64,000 bases of DNA from NCBI RefSeq assembly GCF_013376095.1, contig NZ_JAAMFN010000020.1:20420-84419 (forward strand), in the 5' to 3' direction. Made by a program: the position numbers and the translations under genes. Source of the DNA: Arthrobacter sp. SDTb3-6. GTDB taxonomy: Bacteria; Actinomycetota; Actinomycetes; Actinomycetales; Micrococcaceae. Every line of letters begins with the position of its first letter. The stretch's first letter is position 1. This document shows positions 28,347-38,313 of the stretch, one piece after another. The notes under the pieces are model-generated. The model ran no database searches. It was given only the letters and a program-made list of their open reading frames with translations, and was not told the origin of the DNA.

Positions 28347-29267
28347 TTACTCCCGGCCCAGGTCGCGGTGCCTGATGCTGGTGGTGACCCGCGGGTACTG
28401 GCTCAGGCGCCTGGCCAGCTCGATCGCCACGGCCACGGAGCGGTGCTTGCCGCCCGTGCAGCCGACGGCGATGGTGGCGTAGTGCTTGTTTTCCCGGCGG
28501 TACCCCTCCAGCACGGGTTCCAGGGCGTGCACGTAGCGTTGCACAAAGTCGGCGGCACCATGGTCCTTGAGCACAAAGTCGCTCACCGCCTTGTCCTCGC
28601 CCGTGAGGGGGCGCAGCTGCGGGACCCAGTGCGGGTTGGGGATGAAGCGGACGTCGGCGACGTAGTTGGCGTCCACGGGCAGCCCGTACTTGAAGCCGAA
28701 GCTCATGATGGTCAGGGCCAGGACCACGGGGCCGGATTCGGAGAACAGCTCCGTGACGGCCGCGCCGAGTTCGTGCACGTTCAGCACGGAGGTGTCCAGC
28801 ACCATCTCCGCCTGCGACTTCATCTCGGCCAGCAGCTGTCGTTCGGCGCCAATGCCGTCCAGGATGCGCCCGTCCTTCTGCAGGGGGTGGGGGCGGCGGG
28901 CCAGCTCAAACCGGCGCACCAGCGTCTCGTCGCTCGCGTCCAGGAACAGCACCCGGTAGGCCACACCCGCGGCGGAGAGCGCGTTGAGCGATTCGCGGAT
29001 GTCGGCAAAGAGGGCCTTGCCGCGCACGTCAACCACCACGGCCAGTTTCGGCAGGGCACCGGGCATGCGTGAGACCAGCTCGGACAGGGCTGCGAGCATT
29101 TGCGGGGGCAGGTTTTCGATGACGTACCAGCCCAGGTCCTCGAGGGCGTTGGCTGCCGTGCTGCGCCCGGCCCCCGACATTCCGGTGACCACCAACAGCT
29201 CCGGTTCGACCGGCTTGACCGGGGTCAGCGGACGTTCAGCGGTTGCTGGATCTTGGTGCCCTGGCAT
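28347..29267 (-). CDS. rapZ: RapZ-family nucleotide-binding protein
   Basis: A 306-residue RapZ/YvcJ protein with Walker [15 protein letters not shown] near residue 30, VVVDVRG, and the conserved C-terminal domain ending [19 protein letters not shown]. It binds nucleotide; in E. coli it controls GlmS through small RNAs, but that target is not established in actinobacteria. The ATG at 29267 is chosen for AAGGGAG just upstream. It leads the rapZ-yvcK-whiA operon. Confidence 0.93.
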   Translation of the reverse strand: MPGHQDPATAERPLTPVKPVEPELLVVTGMSGAGRSTAANALEDLGWYVIENLPPQMLAALSELVSRMPGALPKLAVVVDVRGKALFADIRESLNALSAAGVAYRVLFLDASDETLVRRFELARRPHPLQKDGRILDGIGAERQLLAEMKSQAEMVLDTSVLNVHELGAAVTELFSESGPVVLALTIMSFGFKYGLPVDANYVADVRFIPNPHWVPQLRPLTGEDKAVSDFVLKDHGAADFVQRYVHALEPVLEGYRRENKHYATIAVGCTGGKHRSVAVAIELARRLSQYPRVTTSIRHRDLGRE

Positions 29268-29458
29268 GGCGCTCCCTTGGAATCGGTGGTGTGGACGCCG
29301 CTTCCTGCGCGGCAGGGCGTCCGGCTTTGCTACCTGCAAGCCTAGAGGAATTTCCCGCCGGCCCGGAATCCCGGAGCCGGGCGGGGACGGCCCCGCGGCT
29401 GTCCCGCAGTGGTCCCCGGGGCGTCCCGGAGCCGTCCCCCAGCCGGTCCGCGGCCGGG

Positions 29459-31429
29459 TCAGTCGAGGATTTCCCCGGTGGCCATGTTGACGGCGGGCGC
29501 GGCCTCACCCTGGCCCCCGGCGGCCAGGGTGTCATGGACCGCCTGCGCCAGCACGGGGCCGATCCCCGGGGCCTGGGCCAGTTCGTCCACGGACGCGGCC
29601 CGCACCTTTTTGAGGGAGCCGAAGTGGCCCAGGAGCGCCTTTTGCTTCGCCGCGCCCAGGCCCGGGACGGCATCCAGCGCGGAGGCCGTCATGGCCTTGC
29701 CGCGCTTGGCCCGGTGGAAGGTGATGGCGAAGCGGTGGGCCTCGTCGCGGATGCGCTGGAGCAGGTAGAGCCCCTCGGAGGACCGGGGCAGGATGACCGG
29801 GAAGTCGCTGTCCGGCACCCAGACCTCCTCCAGGCGCTTGGCCAGCCCGACGACGGCAACGTCGGTGATGCCCAGTTCTGCCAGTGCGCGGGAGGCGGCG
29901 TTGACCTGGGGCACGCCGCCGTCGACCACCACCAGGTTGGGCGGGTAGGCAAACTTGCGGGCCGCCTCGGGCGCGGCGTCGGCGGCGGAGATGTCCCCCG
30001 AGGCCGGCACGGCCTGGGCCCGCTCCCCCTGCTCGGCCAGGTAGTTGCGGAAGCGGCGGGTGATGACGTCGTGCATCGAGGCGGTGTCGTCGATGGCGGC
30101 GTCGCCGGTGATGGCGAACTTGCGGTATTCGCCCTTCTTGGCCAGCCCGTCCTCCACGACGACCATGGAGGCCACCACGTTGGTGCCCTGCACGTGGGAA
30201 ATGTCATAGCATTCGATCCGCAGCAGCGGCATGGGCAGGTCCAGTGCCTCCTGCAGCTCGGCGAGTGCCAGGGAGCGGGTGGTGAGGTCCCCCGCCCGGC
30301 GGGACTTGTGCAGCGCCATGGCCTGCCGGGCATTTTGCCGGACCGTGTCCATGAGCGCTGCCTTTTCCCCCCGCTGGGGCACCTTGATCTCCACCTTGCC
30401 GTGGCGCAGCCCGCCCAGCCACTGCGCCAGGTCCAGGTGGTTGGCCGGCAGCTCGGGCACCAGGATTTGGCGCGGGATGGCGTCCTGCTGCTGGTCCCCG
30501 GCCCCGTAGACCTGCTGCATGAGGTGTTCCCAGAGGTCGGCGTCGGTGGCGTCCTCCACCTTTTCCACGACCCAGCCGCGCTGGCCGCGGATGCGCCCGC
30601 CGCGGACGTAAAACACCTGCACGGCGGCCTCCAGCTCGTCCTGTTCGACGGCGAAGATGTCGGCATTGGTGTCTTCCGCCAACACCACGGCGTTGCGTTC
30701 AAACACCTTCTTCAAGGCGATGATGTCGTCGCGCAGCCGGGCTGCCTGCTCGTAGTCGAGCGTGGCGACGGCGGCCTGCATCTCCTTCTCCAGGCGGCTG
30801 ATGAAGCGCTTGGCCTCCCCGCCCATGAAGTCGCAGAAGTCCTGGGCGAGCGCCCGGTGGTCCTCCTCGCTGATGCGGCCCACGCAGGGTGCGGCGCACT
30901 TGTCGATGTAGCCGAGCAGGCAGGGGCGCCCGCTGCGTTCGGCGCGCCGCAGCACGCCGGGGCTGCAGCTGCGCACGGGGAAGACACGCAGCAGGGTGTC
31001 CATGGTTTCCCTGATGGCCCCCGCAGTGTAGGGGCCGAAGTACTTGGTGCCCTTGCGCCGTTCACCGCGCATGACCTGCACGCGCGGGAACTTCTCCCCC
31101 ATGGACACTGCCAGGTACGGGTAGGTCTTGTCGTCCCGGAAGGCCAGGTTGTACCGGGGCGCGAATTCCTTGATCCAGGTGTATTCCAGCTGCAGGGCTT
31201 CCAGCTCGCTGCCCACCGTGGTCCACTGCACGCTGGCGGCATGGTGGACCATGGCGTGGGTCTTGGGCAGCAGGCCGGCCGGATTGGCGAAGTATGAGTT
31301 CAGCCGCGAGCGGAGGTTCTTGGCCTTGCCCACATAGATGATGCGGCCGTGTTCATCCCGGAACCTGTACACGCCGGGGTTGGTGGGGATCTCCCCGGGC
31401 TTGGGCCGGTAGCTGGAAGGATCTGCCAC
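29459..31429 (-). CDS. uvrC: UvrC, excinuclease ABC subunit C
   Basis: A 656-residue nuclease of nucleotide excision repair. It has a GIY-YIG domain ([20 protein letters not shown] onward, first 100 residues), a Cys-bearing region around [13 protein letters not shown], a UvrB-binding UVR motif near 210, the RNase H-like second nuclease domain ([21 protein letters not shown]) and C-terminal helix-hairpin-helix motifs ([20 protein letters not shown]). The GTG start lies 2 bp after plsC. The 191 bp to rapZ are GC-rich with several short hairpins (for example 29361-29382). Confidence 0.96.
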   Translation of the reverse strand: MADPSSYRPKPGEIPTNPGVYRFRDEHGRIIYVGKAKNLRSRLNSYFANPAGLLPKTHAMVHHAASVQWTTVGSELEALQLEYTWIKEFAPRYNLAFRDDKTYPYLAVSMGEKFPRVQVMRGERRKGTKYFGPYTAGAIRETMDTLLRVFPVRSCSPGVLRRAERSGRPCLLGYIDKCAAPCVGRISEEDHRALAQDFCDFMGGEAKRFISRLEKEMQAAVATLDYEQAARLRDDIIALKKVFERNAVVLAEDTNADIFAVEQDELEAAVQVFYVRGGRIRGQRGWVVEKVEDATDADLWEHLMQQVYGAGDQQQDAIPRQILVPELPANHLDLAQWLGGLRHGKVEIKVPQRGEKAALMDTVRQNARQAMALHKSRRAGDLTTRSLALAELQEALDLPMPLLRIECYDISHVQGTNVVASMVVVEDGLAKKGEYRKFAITGDAAIDDTASMHDVITRRFRNYLAEQGERAQAVPASGDISAADAAPEAARKFAYPPNLVVVDGGVPQVNAASRALAELGITDVAVVGLAKRLEEVWVPDSDFPVILPRSSEGLYLLQRIRDEAHRFAITFHRAKRGKAMTASALDAVPGLGAAKQKALLGHFGSLKKVRAASVDELAQAPGIGPVLAQAVHDTLAAGGQGEAAPAVNMATGEILD

Positions 31430-31431
31430 GA

Positions 31432-32100
31432 CTACTCCGTGCCGGGGCTCTGGTTGTACTTGGAGCTGCGGGCCTGCCCTGTCAGTGCGGCGATGGCGTC
31501 CATGATGGTGTCGGTGACGGCGCGGCGGGCCGGCAGGGAATGGTCCGGGCCGGTCTTTTCAAAGCTGAGGGGCGTGCCGAACTTCAAGGTGAACGGGGCC
31601 GGCTTGACGGTGTTCCGGCCGGCCGGCTGCAGCTTTTCGGTGCCGATGAGCCCCACCGGCACCACGGGGGCGCCCGTGGTCAGGGCCAGCCAGCCCACCC
31701 CGGTGCGGCCGCGGTACAGGACGCCGTCGCGGGAGCGCGTGCCCTCCGGGTAGATCCCGACGCCTTCGCCGCGGCCCAGGATGTCCAGCAGGGTCTTCAG
31801 GGCCTGCACGCTGGCCGCCTGTTCGCCGCGTTCCACCGGAATGGAGTGCACGGCCTCGAAGAACTGCTTCATGAGCCTGCCCTTGAGGCCCTTGCCGGTG
31901 AAGTACTCGGCCTTGGCAAAAAATGACACCGGCCGCGGCGTCAGGGCCTGGACGATGACCGAGTCAAAAAAGGACAGGTGGTTCGGCGCCACGATGAACG
32001 GCCCGTCGGCGGGGACGTTCTTCAGCCCCTCCACCGTGGGGTGGCACAAGCCGGCGATGGTGCCGCGGGTCAGGGCGCGGGTGAGGTCATACAGCGCCAT
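31432..32100 (-). CDS. plsC: 1-acyl-sn-glycerol-3-phosphate acyltransferase
   Basis: A 222-residue PlsC-family acyltransferase for phospholipid synthesis at the membrane. The catalytic NHLSFFDS motif has His41 and Asp46; the substrate-binding YPEGTRSRDG and VPVGLIGT blocks follow. The ATG at 32100 is chosen for GGGGAGG upstream; the longer in-frame reading runs through the HAD gene and looks unlike a protein family. It overlaps the HAD gene by 14 bp and is 2 bp from uvrC. Confidence 0.92.
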   Translation of the reverse strand: MALYDLTRALTRGTIAGLCHPTVEGLKNVPADGPFIVAPNHLSFFDSVIVQALTPRPVSFFAKAEYFTGKGLKGRLMKQFFEAVHSIPVERGEQAASVQALKTLLDILGRGEGVGIYPEGTRSRDGVLYRGRTGVGWLALTTGAPVVPVGLIGTEKLQPAGRNTVKPAPFTLKFGTPLSFEKTGPDHSLPARRAVTDTIMDAIAALTGQARSSKYNQSPGTE

Positions 32101-32875
32101 CGGCGGCCTCCCCGGCTGCTCGGGCCGGTTCCGCCGCCAGCGCCTGCAGCAGCCCCTCCGTGGAATGCACGACGCCGGCGGCCCCTGCCGCTTCCAGCTC
32201 ACCGTCGGGGGCGAAGCCCCAGGCGACGCCGATGCAGTCCAGGCCGTTGGCGCGGGCCCCGTTGACGTCCTGGTGCCGGTCCCCCACCATGACGGCCCGG
32301 TCCGCGCCGGGCATTGCGTCAAGGGCTGCGGCAATGATCTCTGCCTTGCCGGCACGGTAGCCGGCGTCGCCGGGCATGAGGGTCTCGTCGGCGTGCGAGC
32401 CCCGGATGACGTCAAAGCATCCCGCGAGCCCGTGGTGCGCCAGCAGGGTTTGCGCCAGCGGCTCCGGTTTTTGGGTGGCGACGGCAAGCTGCGCGCCCCG
32501 GGCGCGCAGCAGCCCGAGCAGTTCCTTGATGCCGGGATACACGGCCGACATCGCCATGCCGCGTTCGGCGTACCAGCTGCGGTAGCTGGCGATCACCGCG
32601 GGGACCTGCGGTTCCGGGACGCCCAAAATGTTGACCAGCCCGTCGGCCAGCTTGGGTCCAACCATCCGGTCGAGCATTTCCGGGGCGGGAACCGGCAGGC
32701 CCAGGCTGTGCAGGGCGTGGGCGATCCCGCCGGTGATGCCGCCAGCCGGGTCCACCAGGGTCCCGTCAAGGTCAAAGACAACAGCATCATAAGAGACAGC
32801 TTCATGGACGGCAGCGCCGCCGGGGGCGTCGGGAACGGGCCGGCCGGCAGCCAGCGCGGGTTGGGCAGTAGTCAC
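32087..32875 (-). CDS. HAD-family phosphatase (phosphoglycolate phosphatase-like)
   Basis: A 262-residue haloacid dehalogenase-type hydrolase. The nucleophile motif is VFDLDGTLVD (Asp35, Asp37), with VATQKPEPL and the metal-binding VGDRHQDVNGA later, and a helical cap between. The layout matches Gph/PpaX-like phosphatases. An Ala/Pro-rich N-terminal leader of about 25 residues is unusual; an internal start is possible. The GTG has only a weak upstream GGGCGG. Substrate unknown. It overlaps plsC. Confidence 0.85.
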   Translation of the reverse strand: MTTAQPALAAGRPVPDAPGGAAVHEAVSYDAVVFDLDGTLVDPAGGITGGIAHALHSLGLPVPAPEMLDRMVGPKLADGLVNILGVPEPQVPAVIASYRSWYAERGMAMSAVYPGIKELLGLLRARGAQLAVATQKPEPLAQTLLAHHGLAGCFDVIRGSHADETLMPGDAGYRAGKAEIIAAALDAMPGADRAVMVGDRHQDVNGARANGLDCIGVAWGFAPDGELEAAGAAGVVHSTEGLLQALAAEPARAAGEAADGAV

Positions 32876-32915
32876 CCGCCCATTTTCTCATGTGCCGCCC
32901 GCCCTGCCGGACAAG

Positions 32916-32979
32916 CATGCCCCGGCGGGCATGTACGCCCGGCCGGGGCTGGACTTCCCTGCGCCGGCCGTCAGCCGGC
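32916..32979 (-). terminator. Hairpins at the uvrA 3' end
   Basis: A 6-bp stem (32963-32968 with 32974-32979) encloses the uvrA stop codon, and a 7-bp stem (32916-32922 with 32927-32933) follows downstream on the minus strand. No U-run; function as a terminator is tentative. Confidence 0.35.
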
Positions 32980-35859
32980 CAGTGCCTCCCGCAGGAACGT
33001 CGCAGTGTAGCTTTCGGTGCTCTTGGCCACCTTCTCCGGGGTGCCCTGGGCCACCAGCTGGCCGCCGCCGGTGCCGCCGTCCGGGCCCAGGTCCACGATC
33101 CAGTCGGCACTCTTGATGACGTCCAGGTTGTGTTCAATCACGATCACCGTGTTGCCCTTGTCCACCAGGCCCTGCAGGACCAGCAGCAGCTTGCGGATGT
33201 CCTCGAAGTGCAGACCCGTGGTCGGCTCGTCCAGGACGTAGATGCTGCGCCCGTTGGAGCGCTTTTGCAGTTCCGCGGCCAGCTTCACGCGCTGCGCTTC
33301 CCCGCCGGAGAGCGTCGTGGAGGCCTGGCCCAGGCGGACGTAGCCGAGCCCCACGTCGACCAGGGTGCGCAGGTGCCGGGCGATGGGGGTGAACGCGGCG
33401 AAGAACTCCGCGCCCTCCTCAATGGGCATGTTTAGCACGTCGGCGATGGACTTGCCCTTGTAGTGGACCTCCAGGGTCTCCCTGTTGTAGCGGGCCCCGT
33501 GGCACACCTCGCAGGGGACGTAGACGTCCGGCAGGAAGTTCATTTCGATCTTCAGCGTGCCGTCGCCGGCGCAGGCCTCGCAGCGCCCGCCCTTGACGTT
33601 GAAGGAGAAGCGGCCCGGCTGGTAGCCGCGGACCTTGGCTTCGTTGGTTTCGGCGAACAGCTTGCGGATGTTGTCAAAGACGCCGGTGTACGTGGCGGGG
33701 TTGGAGCGCGGGGTACGGCCAATGGGGCTCTGGTCGACATGGACCACCTTGTCCAGGTGCTCCAGTCCGTCCACGCGCAGGTGGCGCCCGGCCACCTGCT
33801 TGGCGCCGTTGAGCTTGTTCGCAAGGACCTTGTACAGGATCTCATTGACCAGGGTGGACTTGCCGGAACCGCTGACGCCGGTGACGGCCGTCATGACGCC
33901 CAGGGGAAAGGCGACGTCGAGGTTTCGGAGGTTGTTTTCGCGGGCGCCCACCACCTTCAGCTGGCGTGCCTTGTCGTGTTTACGCCGCTTGGCCGGCACC
34001 GGGATGTTCTTGCGCCCGGAGAGGTAGTCCCCCGTCAGCGACCCGGTGTTTTCCAGCAGTCCCGCCACGGAGCCGGAGTGGACCACACGGCCGCCGTGCT
34101 CGCCGGCCCCGGGGCCGATGTCCACGATCCAGTCGGCCTCGTTGATGGTGTCCTCGTCGTGTTCGACCACAATGAGCGTGTTGCCCAGGTCCCGCAGCCG
34201 CGTCAACGTCTCGATGAGCCGCCGGTTGTCGCGTTGGTGCAGCCCGATGGACGGTTCGTCAAGCACATACAGCACGCCGACCAGGCCGGATCCGATCTGG
34301 GTGGCCAGCCGGATGCGCTGGGCCTCGCCGCCGGAGAGGGTGGCGGAAGCCCGCTCCAGGTTCAGGTACTCCAGACCCACGTCGAGCAGGAACTTCAGCC
34401 GGGCCTGGATCTCCTTCAGGACCTGGCTGGCGATTTGTGCCTCGCGGCCCGTCAGCACCAGGGTGGAGAGGAATTCGAAGCAGTCGCGCATGGACAGGGC
34501 GCAGGTCTCGGCGATGGACTTGCCGTTGATCAACACGGACAGCGACGCCGGGTTCAGCCGGGCACCGCCACAGGCCGGGCACGGAATCTGGCGCATGTAC
34601 TCTTCGTAGCGGTCGCGGGCGGAGTCCGACTCCGTCTCCTGGTGCTTGCGCTGGATGTACTGCACGGCGCCCTCAAAGCCGGTGCTGTACTTGCGTTCGC
34701 GGCCAAAGCGGTTCCGGTACTGGACCACCACCTTGTGGTCCTTGCCGTAGAGGATGGCCTGGCGGGATTCGGTGCTGAGCTTGTTCCAGGAGTCCTCGAG
34801 GGAGAAGCCCAGCTCATCGGCGAGCCCTTCCAGGAGCCGGTTCCAGTATTCGGTGGTGGCCGTGCCCAGCGACCACGGGGCGATGGCGCCTTCGCGCAGC
34901 GAGAGGTAGGGGTTGGGGACCACCAGTTCCTCGTCCACCTCCAGCTTGGTGCCGATGCCGCTGCAGGCGCTGCAGGCGCCGAACGGGTTGTTGAAGGAAA
35001 AGGAGCGCGGCTCAATTTCGTCAATGGCCAGGGGGTGTTCGTTGGGGCAGGCGAGGTTCTCCGAGAATTGCCGCACGCGCCCGTCCTCGGACTCCCCGAG
35101 GTCCACCAGCTCGGCCAGGACCCGGCCCTCGGCCAGGCCGAGCGCCGTTTCGACGGAGTCGGTGAGTCGCTGGCGGATCCCGTCCTTGACCACCAGCCGG
35201 TCCACCACCACCTCGATGGTGTGCTTGAAGGTCTTCTTCAGCTGGGGCGGGTCGGAGAGCTGGACCTGCACGCCGTCCACCTTGGCGCGCGAATAGCCCT
35301 TTGCCGTCAGCTCGCGGAACAGCTCCACAAACTCACCCTTGCGGTCGCGCACCACGGGGGCCAGCACCTGGAAGCGGGTGCCCTCGGGCATTTCCAGCAG
35401 CTGGTCCACGATCTGCTGGGGTGTCTGCTTGGTGATGGGCTCGCCGCACACGGGGCAGTGCGGGATGCCCACGCGCGCCCACAGCAGGCGCATGTAGTCA
35501 TAAATTTCGGTGATGGTGCCGACGGTGGAGCGCGGATTTTTTGACGTCGACTTTTGGTCGATGGACACGGCCGGGGACAGGCCCTCGATGAAATCCACAT
35601 CCGGTTTGTCCACCTGGCCCAGGAACTGCCGGGCGTAGGCGGAGAGGGATTCCACGTAGCGGCGCTGGCCCTCGGCGAAGATGGTGTCAAAGGCCAGGGA
35701 GGACTTGCCGGAGCCGGACAGGCCGGTAAAGACGATCATGGCGTCACGCGGCAGGTCCAGGTCGACGTTGCGCAGGTTGTGTTCCCGGGCGCCCTTCACC
35801 ACGAGGCGGGAGAGGTCGGGACGCTTGATTTCCGGGGTCACGGTGGCAGGCTGGTACAT
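32971..35859 (-). CDS. uvrA: UvrA, excinuclease ABC subunit A
   Basis: A 962-residue damage-recognition ATPase of nucleotide excision repair. Two ABC modules are seen, with Walker [13 protein letters not shown] and [14 protein letters not shown], signatures [12 protein letters not shown] and [12 protein letters not shown], and zinc-binding Cys clusters (CPVC, CSAC, CPAC, CEAC). The ATG at 35859 is preceded by GAAGGAAAC. Its promoter carries a LexA-like box between -35 and -10, so SOS control is expected. UvrB and uvrC are also in this window. Confidence 0.97.
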   Translation of the reverse strand: MYQPATVTPEIKRPDLSRLVVKGAREHNLRNVDLDLPRDAMIVFTGLSGSGKSSLAFDTIFAEGQRRYVESLSAYARQFLGQVDKPDVDFIEGLSPAVSIDQKSTSKNPRSTVGTITEIYDYMRLLWARVGIPHCPVCGEPITKQTPQQIVDQLLEMPEGTRFQVLAPVVRDRKGEFVELFRELTAKGYSRAKVDGVQVQLSDPPQLKKTFKHTIEVVVDRLVVKDGIRQRLTDSVETALGLAEGRVLAELVDLGESEDGRVRQFSENLACPNEHPLAIDEIEPRSFSFNNPFGACSACSGIGTKLEVDEELVVPNPYLSLREGAIAPWSLGTATTEYWNRLLEGLADELGFSLEDSWNKLSTESRQAILYGKDHKVVVQYRNRFGRERKYSTGFEGAVQYIQRKHQETESDSARDRYEEYMRQIPCPACGGARLNPASLSVLINGKSIAETCALSMRDCFEFLSTLVLTGREAQIASQVLKEIQARLKFLLDVGLEYLNLERASATLSGGEAQRIRLATQIGSGLVGVLYVLDEPSIGLHQRDNRRLIETLTRLRDLGNTLIVVEHDEDTINEADWIVDIGPGAGEHGGRVVHSGSVAGLLENTGSLTGDYLSGRKNIPVPAKRRKHDKARQLKVVGARENNLRNLDVAFPLGVMTAVTGVSGSGKSTLVNEILYKVLANKLNGAKQVAGRHLRVDGLEHLDKVVHVDQSPIGRTPRSNPATYTGVFDNIRKLFAETNEAKVRGYQPGRFSFNVKGGRCEACAGDGTLKIEMNFLPDVYVPCEVCHGARYNRETLEVHYKGKSIADVLNMPIEEGAEFFAAFTPIARHLRTLVDVGLGYVRLGQASTTLSGGEAQRVKLAAELQKRSNGRSIYVLDEPTTGLHFEDIRKLLLVLQGLVDKGNTVIVIEHNLDVIKSADWIVDLGPDGGTGGGQLVAQGTPEKVAKSTESYTATFLREALAG

Positions 35860-35928
35860 TGTTTCCTTCGCTTTTCGCGGCGTCCGGACAGGTGCCGGCA
35901 ACGCGGTGCTGCGGTGGCACCACGTAAC

Positions 35929-35957
35929 AGTATAGTCGAATCTTCGTTCGAACAAGG
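35929..35957 (-). promoter_or_regulatory. uvrA promoter with LexA (SOS) box
   Basis: On the minus strand TATACT (35934-35929) is a strong -10. The 16-mer TCGAATCTTCGTTCGA (35936-35951) lies directly upstream, in the spacer, and matches the actinobacterial LexA pattern TCGAAC-N4-GTTCGA with one mismatch. A -35 may be CTTGTT or TTGTTC around 35950-35956. Confidence 0.7.
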
Positions 35958-35992
35958 CTTCTCGAACAGGCTTTCCGGCGACGCCTTTGCGA

Positions 35993-36385
35993 CTAGTGCC
36001 GGGAGCCGCGCTCCAGCGCGGCAATGACAATCGCCAGGGCCTTGGGGCCGGGGATGCCGAGGTCACGCACGACGCCGGCATAGGCCTCCGCCGCTTCCGC
36101 CGCCTTGGCGCCGAGCACGTCCCCGCCGGAGGCGATGGCGGTGCCGCTGCGGCCGGCCGTCACCACGATGCCGGCCTGTTCGAGCTCGCGGTACGAACGG
36201 GCCACGGTGTTGGCCGCCACCCCGAGGATCGTGGCGAGCGAGCGCACCGACGGCAGCCTGGCACCGACGGCCAGGGCGCCGGAGGCGGCCAGGTCCAGGA
36301 TGCGCATCCTGATCTGTTCATAGGGCGGCACCGAGGAGGTGGTGTCCAGTTTCCACTTGCGCACAATGGCGTCCATGGCGTTCAC
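35993..36385 (-). CDS. GntR-family regulator, YtrA type
   Basis: A 130-residue GntR protein with an N-terminal winged helix ([45 protein letters not shown]) and only a short C-terminal tail, typical of the YtrA subfamily, whose members usually control the ABC transporter genes beside them. The GTG overlaps the exporter stop (GTGA) and has GGAGGAAG upstream. It is the third gene of the exporter operon and likely represses it. Confidence 0.88.
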   Translation of the reverse strand: MNAMDAIVRKWKLDTTSSVPPYEQIRMRILDLAASGALAVGARLPSVRSLATILGVAANTVARSYRELEQAGIVVTAGRSGTAIASGGDVLGAKAAEAAEAYAGVVRDLGIPGPKALAIVIAALERGSRH

Positions 36386-38313
36386 GCCGTGCCCACTTCC
36401 TCCACCAGGGGATCGCCAAATTGTGACATGTACAAATCGTAGTAGAAGGTGTGCTGCTCCAGCAGTTGTTCGTGCGTGCCCTGCTCGATGATGCGCCCGT
36501 CGTTCATGACCAGGATGAGGTCCGCGTCGCGGATGGTGGACAGCCGGTGGGCGATCACAAAGCTGGTCCGGCCCTTGCGCAGGCGGTTCATGGCCTGGCG
36601 GATCAGCACCTCGGTGCGGGTGTCCACGGAACTGGTGGCCTCGTCCAGGATCAGGATTCCGGGGTTGGCGATCCAGGCCCGGGCAATCGTCATCAGCTGC
36701 CGCTGCCCCTGGCTCAGGCCGCCGCCGTCGTCCGTGAGAACGGTGTCATAGCCGTCCGGGAGGGAGCGGACAAAGTGGTCCACGTGCGTGGCCTCCGCGG
36801 CGGCGGTGATCTCCGCCTCCGTTGCGTCGAGCTTGCCATACGCCAGGTTTTCGCGGATGGTCCCGCCAAAAAGCCAGGCGTCCTGGAGCACCATGCCGAA
36901 CTTGCGGCGCAGCTCATCGCGGGTGAGTTCTGCGGTGTTGACGCCGTCAATGCTGATCCGCCCGGAATCAATCTCATAGAAGCGCATGAGCAGGTTGACC
37001 AGCGTGGTCTTGCCGGCGCCCGTCGGCCCGACGATGGCCACGGTCTCCCCCGGCTCCGCCGCCAGGGAGAGGTCGCGGATGAGGGGTTCGTCCGGCTTGT
37101 AGCTGAAGTTGACATGGTCAAAGACCACCCGGCCTGCCACGACCGGCAGGGTGGCGGCCGGGACGTGGTCCGGGCGCTGCTCCGGCGCGTCGATCAGCTC
37201 AAAGACGCGCTCGGCCGAGGCCACGCCGGACTGGAGCAGGTTGATCATGCTGCCGATCTGCGCCATGGGTTGGCTGAACTGGCGGGAGTACTGGATGAAC
37301 GCCTGGACGCTGCCGATCGTGATGACCCCGGAGGCCACCTGGATGCCGCCGAGCACCGCCACCACCACGTAATTGAGGTTGGAGACAAAGTTCATGCTGG
37401 GCATGATGATGCCGGAGATGAACTGGGCCTTGGCGCTGGAGGTGTACAGCTCGTCGTTGGAGACCTGGAACTTTTCAATGGCCGCTTCCTGCCGGCCGAA
37501 CGCCTTGACGATCTCATGGCCCGTGAACATCTCCTCCACGTGGCCGTTGAGGTCGCCGGTGGACTTCCACTGCACCATGAACTGCACACGGGACCGCTTG
37601 GCAATCACCACGGTCAGGCCGGCGATGAGGGGCACTGTCACGAGGGAAATGACGGCCAGCAGCGGGGAGATGGAGAACATCATGCCCAGCACGCCCACCA
37701 CCGTCAGCCCGGCGATGAGCAGCTGCGTCAGGGTCTGGTTGAGCGTCTGGGAAAAGTTGTCAATGTCGTTGGTGACCCGGGACAGCACGTCGCCGCGGGA
37801 CTCCTGCTGGAAGTGGGACATCGGCAGGCGGTCCAGCTTGTCCTCGATCTGGCGGCGCAGCCGGTACATGGCGCGCTGGACAATGCCCGTGGTGATGTAG
37901 CCCTGGGACCAGTTGAAGAAAAAGGCGGCAATGTACAGGGCCAGGACGATGAGCAGCACGGCGCCCAGGGCGTTCAGGTCCAGGCCCTGGCCGGGCACCA
38001 CGTTCATGCCCGAGAGCATGTCCGCCAGCTGGCCCTGCCCCGCCGCGCGCAACGCAGCCACGGCCTGGTCCTTGGTGGTGCCTTTCGGGAAGCGGTCAAG
38101 CATTTGGCCCACCACGCCGTTGAAAATGATGTCGGTGGCGTGGCCGAGCACCTTGGGCGCCACGACGGACAGGCCCACGGACACCGCCGCCAGCACCACC
38201 ACCCACACCATCCGCAGCCGGTCCACCGCGAGCAGGCGCAGGATGCGCTTGAGGCTGGGCCCGAAGGCCATGGGCTTTTGCGGCGGTGCGCCCCGGCCCC
38301 TCATCATGCTCAT
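36382..38313 (-). CDS. ABC exporter half-transporter, canonical ATPase subunit
   Basis: A 643-residue fused membrane/ATPase half-transporter. About six membrane segments occupy the first 330 residues. The ATPase part has Walker A GPTGAGKT (near 425), catalytic Glu558 in ILILDEATSSVD and switch His589 in IAHRLST, but the signature is LSQGQ rather than LSGGQ. This matches the TM288 half of heterodimeric exporters of the TM287/288 or LmrCD type. It overlaps the partner gene by ATGA. The substrate (drug or lipid) is unknown. Confidence 0.9.
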   Translation of the reverse strand: MSMMRGRGAPPQKPMAFGPSLKRILRLLAVDRLRMVWVVVLAAVSVGLSVVAPKVLGHATDIIFNGVVGQMLDRFPKGTTKDQAVAALRAAGQGQLADMLSGMNVVPGQGLDLNALGAVLLIVLALYIAAFFFNWSQGYITTGIVQRAMYRLRRQIEDKLDRLPMSHFQQESRGDVLSRVTNDIDNFSQTLNQTLTQLLIAGLTVVGVLGMMFSISPLLAVISLVTVPLIAGLTVVIAKRSRVQFMVQWKSTGDLNGHVEEMFTGHEIVKAFGRQEAAIEKFQVSNDELYTSSAKAQFISGIIMPSMNFVSNLNYVVVAVLGGIQVASGVITIGSVQAFIQYSRQFSQPMAQIGSMINLLQSGVASAERVFELIDAPEQRPDHVPAATLPVVAGRVVFDHVNFSYKPDEPLIRDLSLAAEPGETVAIVGPTGAGKTTLVNLLMRFYEIDSGRISIDGVNTAELTRDELRRKFGMVLQDAWLFGGTIRENLAYGKLDATEAEITAAAEATHVDHFVRSLPDGYDTVLTDDGGGLSQGQRQLMTIARAWIANPGILILDEATSSVDTRTEVLIRQAMNRLRKGRTSFVIAHRLSTIRDADLILVMNDGRIIEQGTHEQLLEQHTFYYDLYMSQFGDPLVEEVGTA

